A stretch of 64,000 nucleotides of DNA, taken from positions 1 through 64,000 of the forward strand of contig CP075366.1 of the NCBI GenBank assembly GCA_019454145.1. The letters run 5' to 3'. Of the stretch, positions 41,789 through 50,801 are shown in pieces. The stretch is from Fimbriimonadaceae bacterium. GTDB lineage: Bacteria > Armatimonadota > Fimbriimonadia > Fimbriimonadales > Fimbriimonadaceae. The translations under genes were made by a program, and so were the position numbers. Numbering within the stretch: position 1 is the stretch's first letter; each line of letters begins with the position of its first letter. Under the pieces are notes generated by a model. It was not told where the DNA came from and searched no databases. It saw only the letters and a program-made list of their open reading frames with translations.

Positions 41789-43492
41789 ATGATTTCAAAA
41801 CACAAGATTAAATGGCTATTTGGCCTGCTTGCTGCTTTACTCATCGGACTGATCGCTGGTTGTGGCGGTGGCGGTGGATCTACTGGAGGTTCGTCCGGTG
41901 TCTCGATGTTTATAACCGACAATCTAGACGCTGGTTATGACCATGTTTGGATACGGATTCACGAAATCGAGCTAGAGCATTCTGGCGGAAGCACAAAAGT
42001 CTTCGATTCGAGTGCTGGCCAAGTTGTTGATCTCCGCGCGCTCAATAACGGCAGCTCTAACTTATTCCAATTTCTCGGCGTGTCAAGTTTTCCATCACAA
42101 CCTGTGACAAGCATCAAGTTTACGGTTGGTAGAAATCTAGAACTATTCACTACCGGGGCTACTACAAGCACGACGGCAGCATTTGCTTCGACTTTTGATC
42201 TTCCAAATGGAAAGTCTCGGTTTACGGTAACACCAGGAACACCGATTTCTGCTGCGTCTGGATCATCTGTGACATTTGACTTCGATCTTTCCCAGTGGAA
42301 CTTATCAGGTGGTTTTGTTACCCCTGTGGTCACCATTTTCAGTGGTTCAGGGCTAGATAATCCGGCGAATCATATCAATGAAGATTTTAAGGGGACAGTG
42401 AGTAACCTGGGCGGAACTGCTCCGAACTTCACAATGACGGTAACTACTGCATATGGCAATGCTGTTCCAGTTAGAACGGATGTCAATACCGTCATCCTCA
42501 ATAGCAATGGAGCACCATCGCCTACTATTGCTAACGGAAAGGTAGTGGAAGTGAGAGGCTCGTTCTCAACGACATCAAGAGCCTTTCTTGCAACTGTTGT
42601 GAAGATTGAAGATGGGCCAGCAAATTCCGATGAAGACAAAGTCAAGGGTCTCGTACGAAATCCAAATTTCGGTAGCTTGCAATTTGAGGTCAAAGCGGAG
42701 CTTGCCAGAGGATTCTTACCAAGCGATCTTTGGGTTCTGATTCAAACCAACGGATCAACAAGGTTCTTCAACCGTGGTGGTGTAGTAATCACGGCCCAAG
42801 AGTTCTTTGCCGCATTGAGCTCTGGTTCAGCAGAAGTTGAAGGGACCTACGACTCCAACACTAACACTATGACGGCTCTCAAAGCCAAGCTAGAAGATGG
42901 CGCAGGCGATGACGGTTACCAAGAAGCAAGAGGAGGAGCCACTGTATGGAATGAATCCGCCGGAACAATTTCGATCTCAATGTCGGAATGGGAAGGTTTT
43001 GCCGGTAGCTTCGGTGGAAATCTGAACATCACTACTAACGGCAGTACGCTCTACCGAGATGAGAACGGAGCAACTGTTTCCAAGGCGGCCTTCTTTGGTG
43101 CGATTACGGCTGGTCGTGTTGTTAAAGTGGAAGGCACTTACAGTGGGGGAACGATTCTCGCAAAACGCGTTGAATTCAGAAACTCCGGTGGTGGTGGCGG
43201 CGGCGGAGGTGGAAATGATCCTCATGAAGTCCACGGCTATCTTTCCAACATCAATCCTGGCAATCGCTCATTTACCGTGACTCTCGTAAGCTGGAGTGGG
43301 TTTGCAGGAAGCCACGGAACTACTATCAACGTGACCATGAACTCAAATGCCACATACCGCAACGACAATGGTGATTCTATCAATGAGGCTACATTCTTTG
43401 CGGCCTTGCTGGCAGGTGGACTTGTAGAAGTAGATGGCACAGTTTCAGGTTCAAACATGACCGGAGTCAAAGCCAAACTCGACGACGATTAG
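41789..43492 (+). CDS. DUF4382/DUF5666 multi-repeat lipoprotein
   Basis: The 567-residue protein has a lipoprotein leader (LLIGLIAGC, lipobox IAGC at about 29) and a Gly/Ser linker. A DUF4382 domain (about 37-190: SMFITDNLDAGYDHVWIRIH) is followed by four DUF5666-like beta modules of about 85 residues. Each ends with a sentence like VEGTYDSNTNTMTALKAKLE. The last two contain nearly repeated FAGSFGG...TLYRDENG and FAGSHGT...TYRNDNG. A glycine-run linker SGGGGGGGGGND separates modules 3 and 4. It is probably a secreted, cell-surface protein of unknown ligand. Confidence 0.85.
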   Translation: MISKHKIKWLFGLLAALLIGLIAGCGGGGGSTGGSSGVSMFITDNLDAGYDHVWIRIHEIELEHSGGSTKVFDSSAGQVVDLRALNNGSSNLFQFLGVSSFPSQPVTSIKFTVGRNLELFTTGATTSTTAAFASTFDLPNGKSRFTVTPGTPISAASGSSVTFDFDLSQWNLSGGFVTPVVTIFSGSGLDNPANHINEDFKGTVSNLGGTAPNFTMTVTTAYGNAVPVRTDVNTVILNSNGAPSPTIANGKVVEVRGSFSTTSRAFLATVVKIEDGPANSDEDKVKGLVRNPNFGSLQFEVKAELARGFLPSDLWVLIQTNGSTRFFNRGGVVITAQEFFAALSSGSAEVEGTYDSNTNTMTALKAKLEDGAGDDGYQEARGGATVWNESAGTISISMSEWEGFAGSFGGNLNITTNGSTLYRDENGATVSKAAFFGAITAGRVVKVEGTYSGGTILAKRVEFRNSGGGGGGGGGNDPHEVHGYLSNINPGNRSFTVTLVSWSGFAGSHGTTINVTMNSNATYRNDNGDSINEATFFAALLAGGLVEVDGTVSGSNMTGVKAKLDDD

Positions 43493-43497
43493 TTACT

Positions 43498-43536
43498 AAC
43501 GGGCGGGGCCAGACGATATGTCTATCCCCGCCCGTT
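43498..43536 (+). terminator. Terminator after the DUF4382 gene
   Basis: AACGGGCGGGG and CCCCGCCCGTT form a perfect 11-bp GC-rich stem with a 17-base loop, six nt after the stop. The following T content is weak (ACTTATGTTTTA). Confidence 0.7.
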
Positions 43537-43669
43537 ACTTATGTTTTACCATCCCTTTGTGTTAAGCGTATTAGGAAGTAAGCCCGTAAATTAGGTTAGT
43601 AGCGGGATAAGCATTCAGCACCCATAAATTCACGATTTATTTTTCTATTAGCTACTATTTTTGTTTAGA

Positions 43670-44617
43670 ATGAATACTGTGATAACTGCCTTTCTTGCCA
43701 GCCTTTTGACAACCCTCCAATCTCCGGATGGCTCACTTACACAATCAAATAAGCCTCCAACAGGAACTCTCCCTCTTCCAGCAATTGGTGCCCAACTTGG
43801 CATTTTTGGTTCTTGGGAGCGTGGATCTCTTGCGCCTGGCAAATAACCAACAGTACAGGCCAAGGCAGGCGATGTTCAAGTTACGCAATTCAACGTAACA
43901 AAAGTAAGCGATCCTTATGTTAGTCAGGGAATGCTGCAAGTAGATGTTGTCTTAAGCAAGCCAGCCCGTGACCATTACGTCGATATTTACGTCAGCGGTT
44001 ACTACGTCGGCATAAATGGTGAGGTCGAAGGGGTTAAAAACGTGGGCCGACGGCCTGCCTACGAATTCAAACGGGTTGATTATGTTGACCACAATAAGCA
44101 CCCAAGTAAAGAGCCGAATCGAAGATATACATTTAGGATTCCTGATGTTCTCCCGGCCAAAGTAAGAGCTGAGCTCTACCAGATTCAGGTGGGGAAGCCA
44201 GCCAGGTTGATCGCTGTTAAAGAGTCTGGTTTCGATACAGACTGGAAGAATTACGGCATCGTAACTGGTTCTCTATTTGGCGATCTAACCAAACAAATCA
44301 CGAAAGCATCGTTTATGGTTGAGCCAGGAACAGAATCTGTAACTGTTCGCGTTCCCGCTCTGAATCGTATCAAACCAGACGATGCTAGTAATGACCTGAG
44401 CATAACTCTTCGTACGCAGGGGAAAACAGAGATTAATGAAATGATCAACAAAAATTTGGAAGGTCGTACATTCAACTGGAAAGCCACGTTTATTTCTTCA
44501 ACTCCCTGGAAAGAAGACCGTGATATTCGGAATAGCCAATATTGGCCCTATCTAAAAGGAGCAGGATATCTAAACATTCCGCCGATCAGATCAGGTGATT
44601 CTCCGACATACCCTTGA
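43670..44617 (+). pseudogene. Secreted hypothetical protein interrupted by an in-frame TAA
   Basis: An ATG at 43670 opens a signal peptide (MNTVITAFLASLLTTLQS) and runs in frame to a TAA at 43844-43846. The same frame continues without any other stop to 44617, encoding PTVQAKAGDVQVTQFNVTKV, then a body of about 230 residues with DHYVDIYVSGYYVGINGEVE. The part beyond the stop lacks its own leader and the upstream part lacks a body, so they are one gene (about 315 codons) split by a nonsense codon. The cause may be true inactivation, readthrough (TAA-C context) or a consensus error. The protein family is not recognised. Confidence 0.7.
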
Positions 44618-44640
44618 AGCATGGGCCTGATTTATTCGAC

Positions 44641-45891
44641 TTAATGATCAGGTTCTCGCAAATTCTTGCGCAGGATAAAGGCGACGATTCCGCCGATCCC
44701 CACAATTGTGCCACCGAACAAAAGAGTTCGCGAAAGGCCGATTCCATCAGCAAGCGAACCCATTGCTAGGTTACCAAGCGGGGCCAAGCCGGCAATCGCC
44801 CACATGTGCATCGAAAGAACACGTCCTCGTAGTGCTGGCGGCGATAGCAACTGAAAGAGAGTATTCGTGGTGTTGAATTGTGAAATTGCACCTGCCCCCA
44901 AACACGCCAATGCCGGGGCAGCAAAAATAATGGAATGGGTAAATGAAAGGGCGACCATGCCTACGCCAAAGCCGCACATTGCGATCAATACGATCTTTGT
45001 TTTCAGAGGTTTGCTGGAAACTGTTGCGGTTGTGATCAATCCGATCAGTGCACCTATTCCAACGGAACTATAACATAAACCTAGGCCTGCCTCGTTGAGG
45101 TGGAGCAAATCCTTGGCAATAGCGGGCATCTGGAAGATATAGGGAACCCCAAAGGTTGAAAGAACTCCTTCCATGATAAACAGCATGCGAAGAGAGCGGT
45201 CTCTCATGGTGAAGAGCATGCCTTCAAAGATTAAGTCCTTGATCGGTTGAGCGCGGGTGGTACGCGGTTGAATTCTCGTTCTCAGAGCGACTGCCGCGTA
45301 AAGAATGGCAATATAGCTTATGGCATTCACCCAAAAGCAGATCGCAATGCCGAATGCGGCCGTCAGGATTCCACCCAGCGCAGGGCCAACTGCCCGAGCC
45401 AAGTTGAAGGTCATTGCTTGCAAGGGAACAGCCTGAGCGAGTTGTTCTTCGCCAACAACTTCGCGGACAATAGTTTGTCTCGAAGTTGGTTCGACACACT
45501 GCACCAAGCCGCCAATCAAAGCAACACAGAGAATTTGAACAAAGGTTAAGACTCCGAGCGAAGCCGCGGTTGCATTAAAGACTGCGGCTAATCCAAGAAT
45601 AGTACTGGTCGCAATAAGAATCTTCCGACGATCCAGTAAGTCAACTAAAACGCCCACGATCGGGCTCAAAAAAGTCACCGGAATCATGCTGAAAAAGGCG
45701 ACCATCCCCAACGAAGTTTTGCTTCCAGTAATGTGATAAACATAAGCCCCTTGAGCGACCATTTGGACTTGGGTGCCAGTAAATGAAATGAGGGCACCGA
45801 ACCACAGTAATCGAAAGTCTTTATGTTGAAAGACTTTAAAAGCAGGCCAGTTTCGGAGCAAGTCAATTCCACTCCGAATAAGGTTAGCCAT
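44641..45891 (-). CDS. MFS transporter
   Basis: The 416-residue protein has about twelve membrane helices. The opening FQHKDFRLLWFGALISFTGTQVQM and loop LLDRRKILI, plus AGAISQFNTTNTLFQLLSPP and LRGRVLSMHMWAIAGLAPLG, place it in the enterobactin-exporter/DHA3-like MFS group. The substrate is unknown. It is convergent with the interrupted gene (23 bp) and divergent from the glycosyltransferase gene. Confidence 0.9.
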   Translation of the reverse strand: MANLIRSGIDLLRNWPAFKVFQHKDFRLLWFGALISFTGTQVQMVAQGAYVYHITGSKTSLGMVAFFSMIPVTFLSPIVGVLVDLLDRRKILIATSTILGLAAVFNATAASLGVLTFVQILCVALIGGLVQCVEPTSRQTIVREVVGEEQLAQAVPLQAMTFNLARAVGPALGGILTAAFGIAICFWVNAISYIAILYAAVALRTRIQPRTTRAQPIKDLIFEGMLFTMRDRSLRMLFIMEGVLSTFGVPYIFQMPAIAKDLLHLNEAGLGLCYSSVGIGALIGLITTATVSSKPLKTKIVLIAMCGFGVGMVALSFTHSIIFAAPALACLGAGAISQFNTTNTLFQLLSPPALRGRVLSMHMWAIAGLAPLGNLAMGSLADGIGLSRTLLFGGTIVGIGGIVAFILRKNLREPDH

Positions 45892-45938
45892 AGGAATCAG
45901 GATACGCTACTTATGGCACTTTCTATGGGGCTTGAGAT

Positions 45939-45947
45939 TGGTATAAT
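45939..45947 (+). promoter_or_regulatory. Extended -10 promoter of the glycosyltransferase gene
   Basis: TGGTATAAT, a consensus extended -10, lies 27 bp before the GTG start, with GGGAG just before that start. Confidence 0.5.
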
Positions 45948-45973
45948 TGCAAAGGGTATGAGCGGGAGCGAGC

Positions 45974-47062
45974 GTGCGATCTTTACGATTTCTCCAAGTG
46001 GTTTCTAGTTCTGCCACGTCGGGGGCCGAGCGACATACGGTTGCGCTTGCCCGTCGCCTTCATTCCGAAGGCCACCACGTGGAGGTCGTCAGCCCTCCCA
46101 TCGACTGGATTCGTGATGAACTCAGTAACGATAATATTCCGGTTCACCAGCTTGATATGCGTAAAGCCAGCGGATTTGCCGCCATGCGTTACATGGTGTC
46201 CTTAGCCCGCCGCCAAAAGTTTGATTTAGTCCACGCCCACCTCAGTCGGGCCGCTTATCTGAGCCTTGTCGCCACCGCATTTGCTGGCACTCCCTTAGTC
46301 TGCAGTGTGCATGTAAAAACAAACTACTTTGTTTACCGGATGGCGGCACGGGGTTCAAACCGCATGGTCGCAGTCAGCAATTACATCGAAGGTTTGCTGA
46401 CTCATGCTGGTGTCCCCGCAAATTACATTGATGTGGTTCACAACGGAACAGATTTTCACGATGTGAGCTATCCGTCATCAACTGACGTTTTCGATGAATT
46501 CAGAATCCCTAAAGACCGCAAGCTAGTTGGTCTAGTTGGGCGCGTTGCTGAAGAAAAGGGCCACCTCATTGCCGTCAACGCATTGCCGCAGGTTCTCACT
46601 GAATCGCCTGATGCCCACATTATGTTCGTAGGGCGAGATCAAGGCGAATTTTCGGACTTTCTTAAAAAGGAAGTTTCTCGTCGAGATTTAGATAAGCGAG
46701 TGACATTTACAGGCAACCGGGATGATGTTGCCCGATTGCTTGACGCAATGGATTTTTCAATCCTGCCGAGTTCTGCCGAGGCCTGTCCGCTTGCGGTTAT
46801 CGAAAGCATGGCCCGCGAGCGCCCCGTAGTCGGGGCAAACATCGGCGGAGTGGATGAACTCGTCATCCACGAAAAAACTGGCTTACTTGTTGATCAGACC
46901 GCAGAAGCGTTCAGCAGTGGCATGAATTATCTGCTCAACCACGAAGCTGAGCGAAAGGAAATGGGCACCAACGCTCTCCAACTCATTCACGAACGGTTTA
47001 CGTTCGAGCAGATGATGGAGCGCATGGAAGCAGTTTACGACCGAGCGATTCGCAAGGCTTAA
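45974..47062 (+). CDS. Glycosyltransferase family 4-type (GT-B) enzyme
   Basis: The 362-residue GT-B protein has LRFLQVVSSSATSGAERHTVAL at the start, the central KLVGLVGRVAEEKGHLIAV, and the C-terminal donor site SSAEACPLAVIESMARERPVVG with the two glutamates of the EX7E motif. It likely builds surface polysaccharide or a glycolipid. The start is GTG with a good SD. The antiporter gene follows 6 nt after the stop. Confidence 0.92.
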   Translation: MRSLRFLQVVSSSATSGAERHTVALARRLHSEGHHVEVVSPPIDWIRDELSNDNIPVHQLDMRKASGFAAMRYMVSLARRQKFDLVHAHLSRAAYLSLVATAFAGTPLVCSVHVKTNYFVYRMAARGSNRMVAVSNYIEGLLTHAGVPANYIDVVHNGTDFHDVSYPSSTDVFDEFRIPKDRKLVGLVGRVAEEKGHLIAVNALPQVLTESPDAHIMFVGRDQGEFSDFLKKEVSRRDLDKRVTFTGNRDDVARLLDAMDFSILPSSAEACPLAVIESMARERPVVGANIGGVDELVIHEKTGLLVDQTAEAFSSGMNYLLNHEAERKEMGTNALQLIHERFTFEQMMERMEAVYDRAIRKA

Positions 47063-47068
47063 CCAACC

Positions 47069-48763
47069 ATGAACACAGGTTGGGGAATGATTCTAGATTT
47101 ATTGATTGCTTTATCGGCGGCACTCTTATTAGGCCTCATCTTTGAGCGGCTGAAAATCAGTTCGATCATTGGCTATCTGCTTGCTGGAGCGGCGGTCGGG
47201 CAGGGCGGATTTGGCCTCGTTCAAGAAAACGAGCAGGTCAAAGTCATTGCCGAAATCGGTGTTGCTCTCCTCCTGTTTACTATCGGTTTAGAATTCAGTT
47301 GGCGAAGTTTGAAGCGGCTAGGCTCGGGAATATTGTTTGGCGGTGCCGCGATGGTACTTGCATGTGTGATCGTGTTCACAGGAGTAGGCGCGGCGTTTGG
47401 TCTGAGCTTGCAAGCTGCATTTGTTTTGGGGGCAGCTGGTTCATTGAGCTCAACAGCGGTCGTTATGCGGGTTCTAAGAAACCGCAATGACCTGGATTCC
47501 GTTCATGGCAAAACCGCGTTGGGAGTTCTTCTCATTCAAGATATTGCGGTTGTCCCGCTCGTGCTAGCGGTCACATTTGTTGCCTCTGGCTCAAACCGAA
47601 TCGCGCAAGAAGTCACCCAGGCGATCATGGGAGCGATCTTCTTAGTCGTTGTCTTGATCATTTTTGTAAGCCAAGTTGTGCCCCGGCTTCTGCACGAAAA
47701 AGTCGTGGCTCAGAATCGAGAACTGCCGATTATTCTCGCCGTTGTTACTTGTGTGGGAGCCACTTGGGCGGCCCACGAACTCAAACTTTCACCCGCGCTG
47801 GGAGCATTCTTCGCCGGGATGCTATTGGCGGATTCTAAGTTCTCCGACCAAATGCGGTCTGATATGTTGCCACTCCGAACGCTGTTTGTCACGATCTTTT
47901 TCGTGAGCGTTGGATTGCTTGCCGATCTTACTTGGATGGCAATGCACTTGCACTGGGTTCTTGGTGCGACAATTGTTGTTTTGCTAGTCAAAGCGGTTGC
48001 TACCTACTTCGCCCTGCGACCATTTGTGCGCGGGATTATTGAAGTAATGGCCACTGCGATCACGCTGAGTCAGATCGGGGAGTTTTCTTTTGTATTGCTC
48101 AGCATTGGGGAGCAAGGCGGCCTACTGACAAAGGACGTATTCCAACTTGTGATCTCCACAACCTTGGTGACCCTGGTCGTAACTCCATTTACCGTGGCTC
48201 ATGCTCTTCCATTTGCCCGGAGCATTGCCAAGCGCATTTTCCCCGCCCGTAAACTAGCCCGTAGCGAGCGGGAAGCCAGGCCAAATGTGATGTCTGGTCA
48301 CTTGGTGATTATTGGTTACGGTGAGGCTGGACAAGCCGCATGTTCTGTGATTGCTTCCGTGGATTGGCCAAAGCTAGTCATTGATCTTGACCCGAAGCTG
48401 GTTCGACTGGCCGAATCTTGCGGGCACCGTGCGATTATCGGCGATGCTTCCAGTATCGAGCTTTTAGAAATCGCTGGTGTACCAACTGCGAAAGCGGTAA
48501 TTGTCACGATCAGCGACCACACGGCTTGCCGGATGGCGGTTTCTATGTGCAAGCAGCTCGCGCCACAAGTGCCTGTGATTAGCCGTAGCCGGTATCACAT
48601 TTACGCCGAAGAACTCGATATGGTTGGGGCCGATCAGGTGGTTGACGAAGAAATGCTTGTCGGTCGCCGAGTCGGCAAAAAGGCGGTTGACCTTCTGCAC
48701 TTAGAAGAAAGGGCAACCCCAACCGAACAGCTCAAGTGGGATTCCGATCAACCGTATGCCTAG
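47069..48763 (+). CDS. CPA2-family cation/proton antiporter (Kef/YbaL-like)
   Basis: The 564-residue protein has about twelve membrane helices (1-385) followed by a TrkA-N (RCK) domain. Signatures are GYLLAGAAVGQGGFG, GAAGSLSSTAVVMRVL, and the Rossmann motif HLVIIGYGEAGQAACSVI at about 411-428 with IIGDASSIELLEIAGV. It exchanges K+ or Na+ for H+, regulated by NAD(H) at the RCK domain. It is coupled to the glycosyltransferase gene. Confidence 0.92.
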   Translation: MNTGWGMILDLLIALSAALLLGLIFERLKISSIIGYLLAGAAVGQGGFGLVQENEQVKVIAEIGVALLLFTIGLEFSWRSLKRLGSGILFGGAAMVLACVIVFTGVGAAFGLSLQAAFVLGAAGSLSSTAVVMRVLRNRNDLDSVHGKTALGVLLIQDIAVVPLVLAVTFVASGSNRIAQEVTQAIMGAIFLVVVLIIFVSQVVPRLLHEKVVAQNRELPIILAVVTCVGATWAAHELKLSPALGAFFAGMLLADSKFSDQMRSDMLPLRTLFVTIFFVSVGLLADLTWMAMHLHWVLGATIVVLLVKAVATYFALRPFVRGIIEVMATAITLSQIGEFSFVLLSIGEQGGLLTKDVFQLVISTTLVTLVVTPFTVAHALPFARSIAKRIFPARKLARSEREARPNVMSGHLVIIGYGEAGQAACSVIASVDWPKLVIDLDPKLVRLAESCGHRAIIGDASSIELLEIAGVPTAKAVIVTISDHTACRMAVSMCKQLAPQVPVISRSRYHIYAEELDMVGADQVVDEEMLVGRRVGKKAVDLLHLEERATPTEQLKWDSDQPYA

Positions 48764-48779
48764 GCGTATGAGGACCGAG

Positions 48780-48808
48780 TTGGGTTCAAGCTGTGCGTGA
48801 TGTAGAAT
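48780..48808 (+). promoter_or_regulatory. Candidate sigma-70 promoter of greA
   Basis: TTGGGT and TAGAAT are separated by exactly 17 bp, 11 bp before the greA ATG. The box match is moderate, and the very short leader leaves little room for an SD. Confidence 0.38.
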
Positions 48809-48819
48809 GATAAGTTCAT

Positions 48820-49287
48820 ATGTCGAACGATACAATGCTTTCTCAAGAAGGATTTGACAAGCTTAAAAAGGAGCTTGAATTCCTGAAAGGTCACGAAAGA
48901 CAACGCATCGCGGATAACATTCGCGAGGCGAAGTCGCATGGTGATTTGCGTGAAAACGCTATGTATCACGAAGCAAAGTTAAACCAAACACGCCTCGAAT
49001 CGCGCATCGCCGAGCTTGAGCGGATTGTTCTGCATGCACAAATCGTTGAAGCAAAAGCAACGGATGGAACCGCGAGCCTTGGCTCAAAGATTTCCTTAGA
49101 AGATTTGGAATGGGGCGACAAGATGAACATCACTTTAGTCGGAGCGTTTGAAGCCGACCCAGCAAACGATTTGATCTCCGTTGCGTCACCTATGGGAACG
49201 GCATTACTCGAAAGATCAGAAGGCGACACAATTGAAGTCGAAACGCCTGGTGGTTTGCAAAAGTATAAGATTTTGTCAATAAAATAA
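48820..49287 (+). CDS. greA: Transcription elongation factor GreA
   Basis: GreA stimulates RNA cleavage by backtracked RNA polymerase. The 155-residue protein has the N-terminal coiled coil (LSQEGFDKLKKELEFLKG, HGDLRENAMYHEAK with the acidic tip) and the C-terminal FKBP-like SVASPMGTALLERSEGD. A small lipoprotein gene follows after 3 nt. Confidence 0.96.
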   Translation: MSNDTMLSQEGFDKLKKELEFLKGHERQRIADNIREAKSHGDLRENAMYHEAKLNQTRLESRIAELERIVLHAQIVEAKATDGTASLGSKISLEDLEWGDKMNITLVGAFEADPANDLISVASPMGTALLERSEGDTIEVETPGGLQKYKILSIK

Positions 49288-49290
49288 ACA

Positions 49291-49953
49291 ATGAAGCCGC
49301 GCGTTGCTCGCTTAATTCTCCTTGTTCCGATGGTGTTCATCGTCGGTTGTGATGCGTCGCAATTCACGGTCAACGGAGTCCAAACCGAAACCGTCACCGC
49401 TGACGACATCACCATTGATAGCGATGCGCTGACGAGCAATTTGGCCCTGATGACCCCGCAATCTTCGGTTCGACTTGGTCAAAAATTGGGAGCCTCGTTG
49501 ATTGGCGGATTCCGAAAGCCAGATCGAGCCGTGCTTCTCAAAGAACTCCCCCCGGGATTTGGCAGTGGGTTCAATTCTGTGGGTTGGGAATCACCAGAAA
49601 GAACGGTTTCGATGGTTGGTCGAGAAGATGACCTCGTCCTCGCGCTGGATGCCTGGAATTCGATTTCGCAGGAAAAGCATGACGATATCCTCACCCGTTA
49701 CACCTTTGTGTACGGTGAACCGATGAATAAAATCGAAGGTCGAACCGCGAAGTACGCTTTCTGGAACAGTGGATCTGTGAGGTTGATGATCTGCACTGTT
49801 CCTGAAACCAAGGACACTTATACTGTGACTACGGTTCTTGGACTTGCTACCCTGATGGATCGTCTGAGAATGAACGTCGATTCTGCTCAACGCGACGTTG
49901 CCGCCGCAGACGAAATGGTTAAAACTGCCACTGCCGAAGCTCCGGCGAAATAG
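49291..49953 (+). CDS. Putative lipoprotein of unknown function
   Basis: A leader VARLILLVPMVFIVGC (lipobox IVGC, Cys at about 20) is followed by a mixed alpha/beta domain of about 175 residues (LGASLIGGFRKPDRAVLLKE, YTFVYGEPMNKIEG) and a helical Ala-rich tail (DEMVKTATAEAPAK). No family is recognised. It lies 3 nt after greA and is probably co-transcribed. Confidence 0.78.
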   Translation: MKPRVARLILLVPMVFIVGCDASQFTVNGVQTETVTADDITIDSDALTSNLALMTPQSSVRLGQKLGASLIGGFRKPDRAVLLKELPPGFGSGFNSVGWESPERTVSMVGREDDLVLALDAWNSISQEKHDDILTRYTFVYGEPMNKIEGRTAKYAFWNSGSVRLMICTVPETKDTYTVTTVLGLATLMDRLRMNVDSAQRDVAAADEMVKTATAEAPAK

Positions 49954-50055
49954 TTAAATTTCACTGCAACTGACTTTCGCCGAAGGACGTCTGATTAATT
50001 GTCGGTTGGCTTGCCAAGCGATAAATCTAAAAACCAAAGGAGGTGGTGCCACACG

Positions 50056-50100
50056 ATGGATAACCATAAACGGAACCACCTGGGAGAGTACGGGTTTTAG
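50056..50100 (+). CDS. 14-codon ORF with a near-perfect Shine-Dalgarno
   Basis: An ATG follows AAAGGAGGTGG by nine bases and opens MDNHKRNHLGEYGF, then TAG. The SD is stronger than at almost every annotated gene here. The SD's own stem can be sequestered by ACCACCT, which lies within the ORF. It may be a leader peptide or a small regulatory peptide. It may also be a chance ORF within a structured RNA. Confidence 0.35.
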   Translation: MDNHKRNHLGEYGF

Positions 50101-50157
50101 CGAACCCAACGACTCGTTGATCGGGCTTCGTCATGAACTTGATCTCCTGGGTGCATA

Positions 50158-50192
50158 AAAAATCCCCGACCATCTCAGGTCGGGGTTCTTAA
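50158..50192. terminator. Bidirectional terminator
   Basis: CCCCGACC-ATCTCA-GGTCGGGG with TTCTT on the right and AAAAAA on the left, suited to stop transcription from both strands between the RNA candidate and the minus-strand gene. Confidence 0.85.
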
Positions 50193-50205
50193 TTTTAGAT
50201 GTGCC

Positions 50206-50778
50206 TTAATCTATGTAGTCCCAGAAATTAACTCGTCGCACCCAGCTATTACTCTGTAGAGTGCAATTCTTAGGGGAGCATTTGTATTGCGTAGCGATTG
50301 ATACATTTGATTGGGTGAGAGGCGATCCGTGCAGGGCAATTTGAATGCCAGTATTGGAAGCTCGCTCCAGTCTGAGCCTGATGAGTTGGTAAGGTTTTTC
50401 TGCTCCGTCGTACGTTTCAAACAGAATTATCTTCTTTTGAGAATTACCAAGAATTCTGTTGGCCAGTTCATAGTCAAGAATCCTACCAGCGGAGCAATCT
50501 CCCAAGAGAGATTTGATTTCAGCTGACCATTCAAAGGTGAAAGGCCCCGGCGACGTAACCGGACAGAATTCGAGAGTCATATCTTTAAACGGTGCGTTCA
50601 AATCTGCCGGTACAACTACTCCACCAGTTCTGGTCAGCATTATTAGCGATACCTCCTCTGGACGCGAAAACTTTAGGATTGGCAAAAGAGTCAACCCAAA
50701 CAGTCCGGTCAGAAAGAGCAGAACAAGAGTGATCCTAAAAATAGTTCGAAGCCAATGATTTTGTTTTCGAACAATCAT
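50206..50778 (-). CDS. Single-pass membrane hypothetical protein
   Basis: The 190-residue protein has one membrane helix near the start (about 11-33, IFRITLVLLFLTGLFGLTLL) and a soluble domain of about 155 residues outside or inside the membrane (EFCPVTSPGPFTFEWSAEIK, ILFETYDGAEKPYQLIRLRL). Its cysteines (CPV, DCSAG, YKCSPKNC) hint at an exported disulphide-bonded domain. No family is recognised. It is 23 nt downstream of the heme/copper protein gene on the same strand. Confidence 0.72.
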   Translation of the reverse strand: MIVRKQNHWLRTIFRITLVLLFLTGLFGLTLLPILKFSRPEEVSLIMLTRTGGVVVPADLNAPFKDMTLEFCPVTSPGPFTFEWSAEIKSLLGDCSAGRILDYELANRILGNSQKKIILFETYDGAEKPYQLIRLRLERASNTGIQIALHGSPLTQSNVSIATQYKCSPKNCTLQSNSWVRRVNFWDYID

Positions 50779-50801
50779 TGGCTCCTCCTATATAGCTTTC
50801 G

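Larger units (their letters stand above)
49985..50192 (+). ncRNA. Candidate structured RNA ending in a terminator
   Basis: The gap 49954-50205 holds several hairpins in series: AGGTGGT/ACCACCT (7 bp, around a 14-codon ORF start), GGGTT/AACCC, and CAACG/CGTTG. A perfect CCCCGACC/GGTCGGGG terminator with TTCTT closes the series. A full-length SD AAAGGAGGTGG (50036-50046) is part of the first stem. Together they suggest a structured transcript, perhaps a translation-controlled small peptide. No known RNA family is recognised, and the 5' end is a guess. Confidence 0.45.

Noticed and set aside
43670-43846. Separate short secreted-peptide gene
   Set aside because: The same frame continues beyond the TAA with matching style and no leader of its own, so a split single gene is more likely.
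50036-50046. Piece of 16S rRNA or its antisense (AAAGGAGGTG)
   Set aside because: Only the SD-like core matches. The adjoining bases do not continue the 16S 3' end, so it is a strong ribosome binding site.
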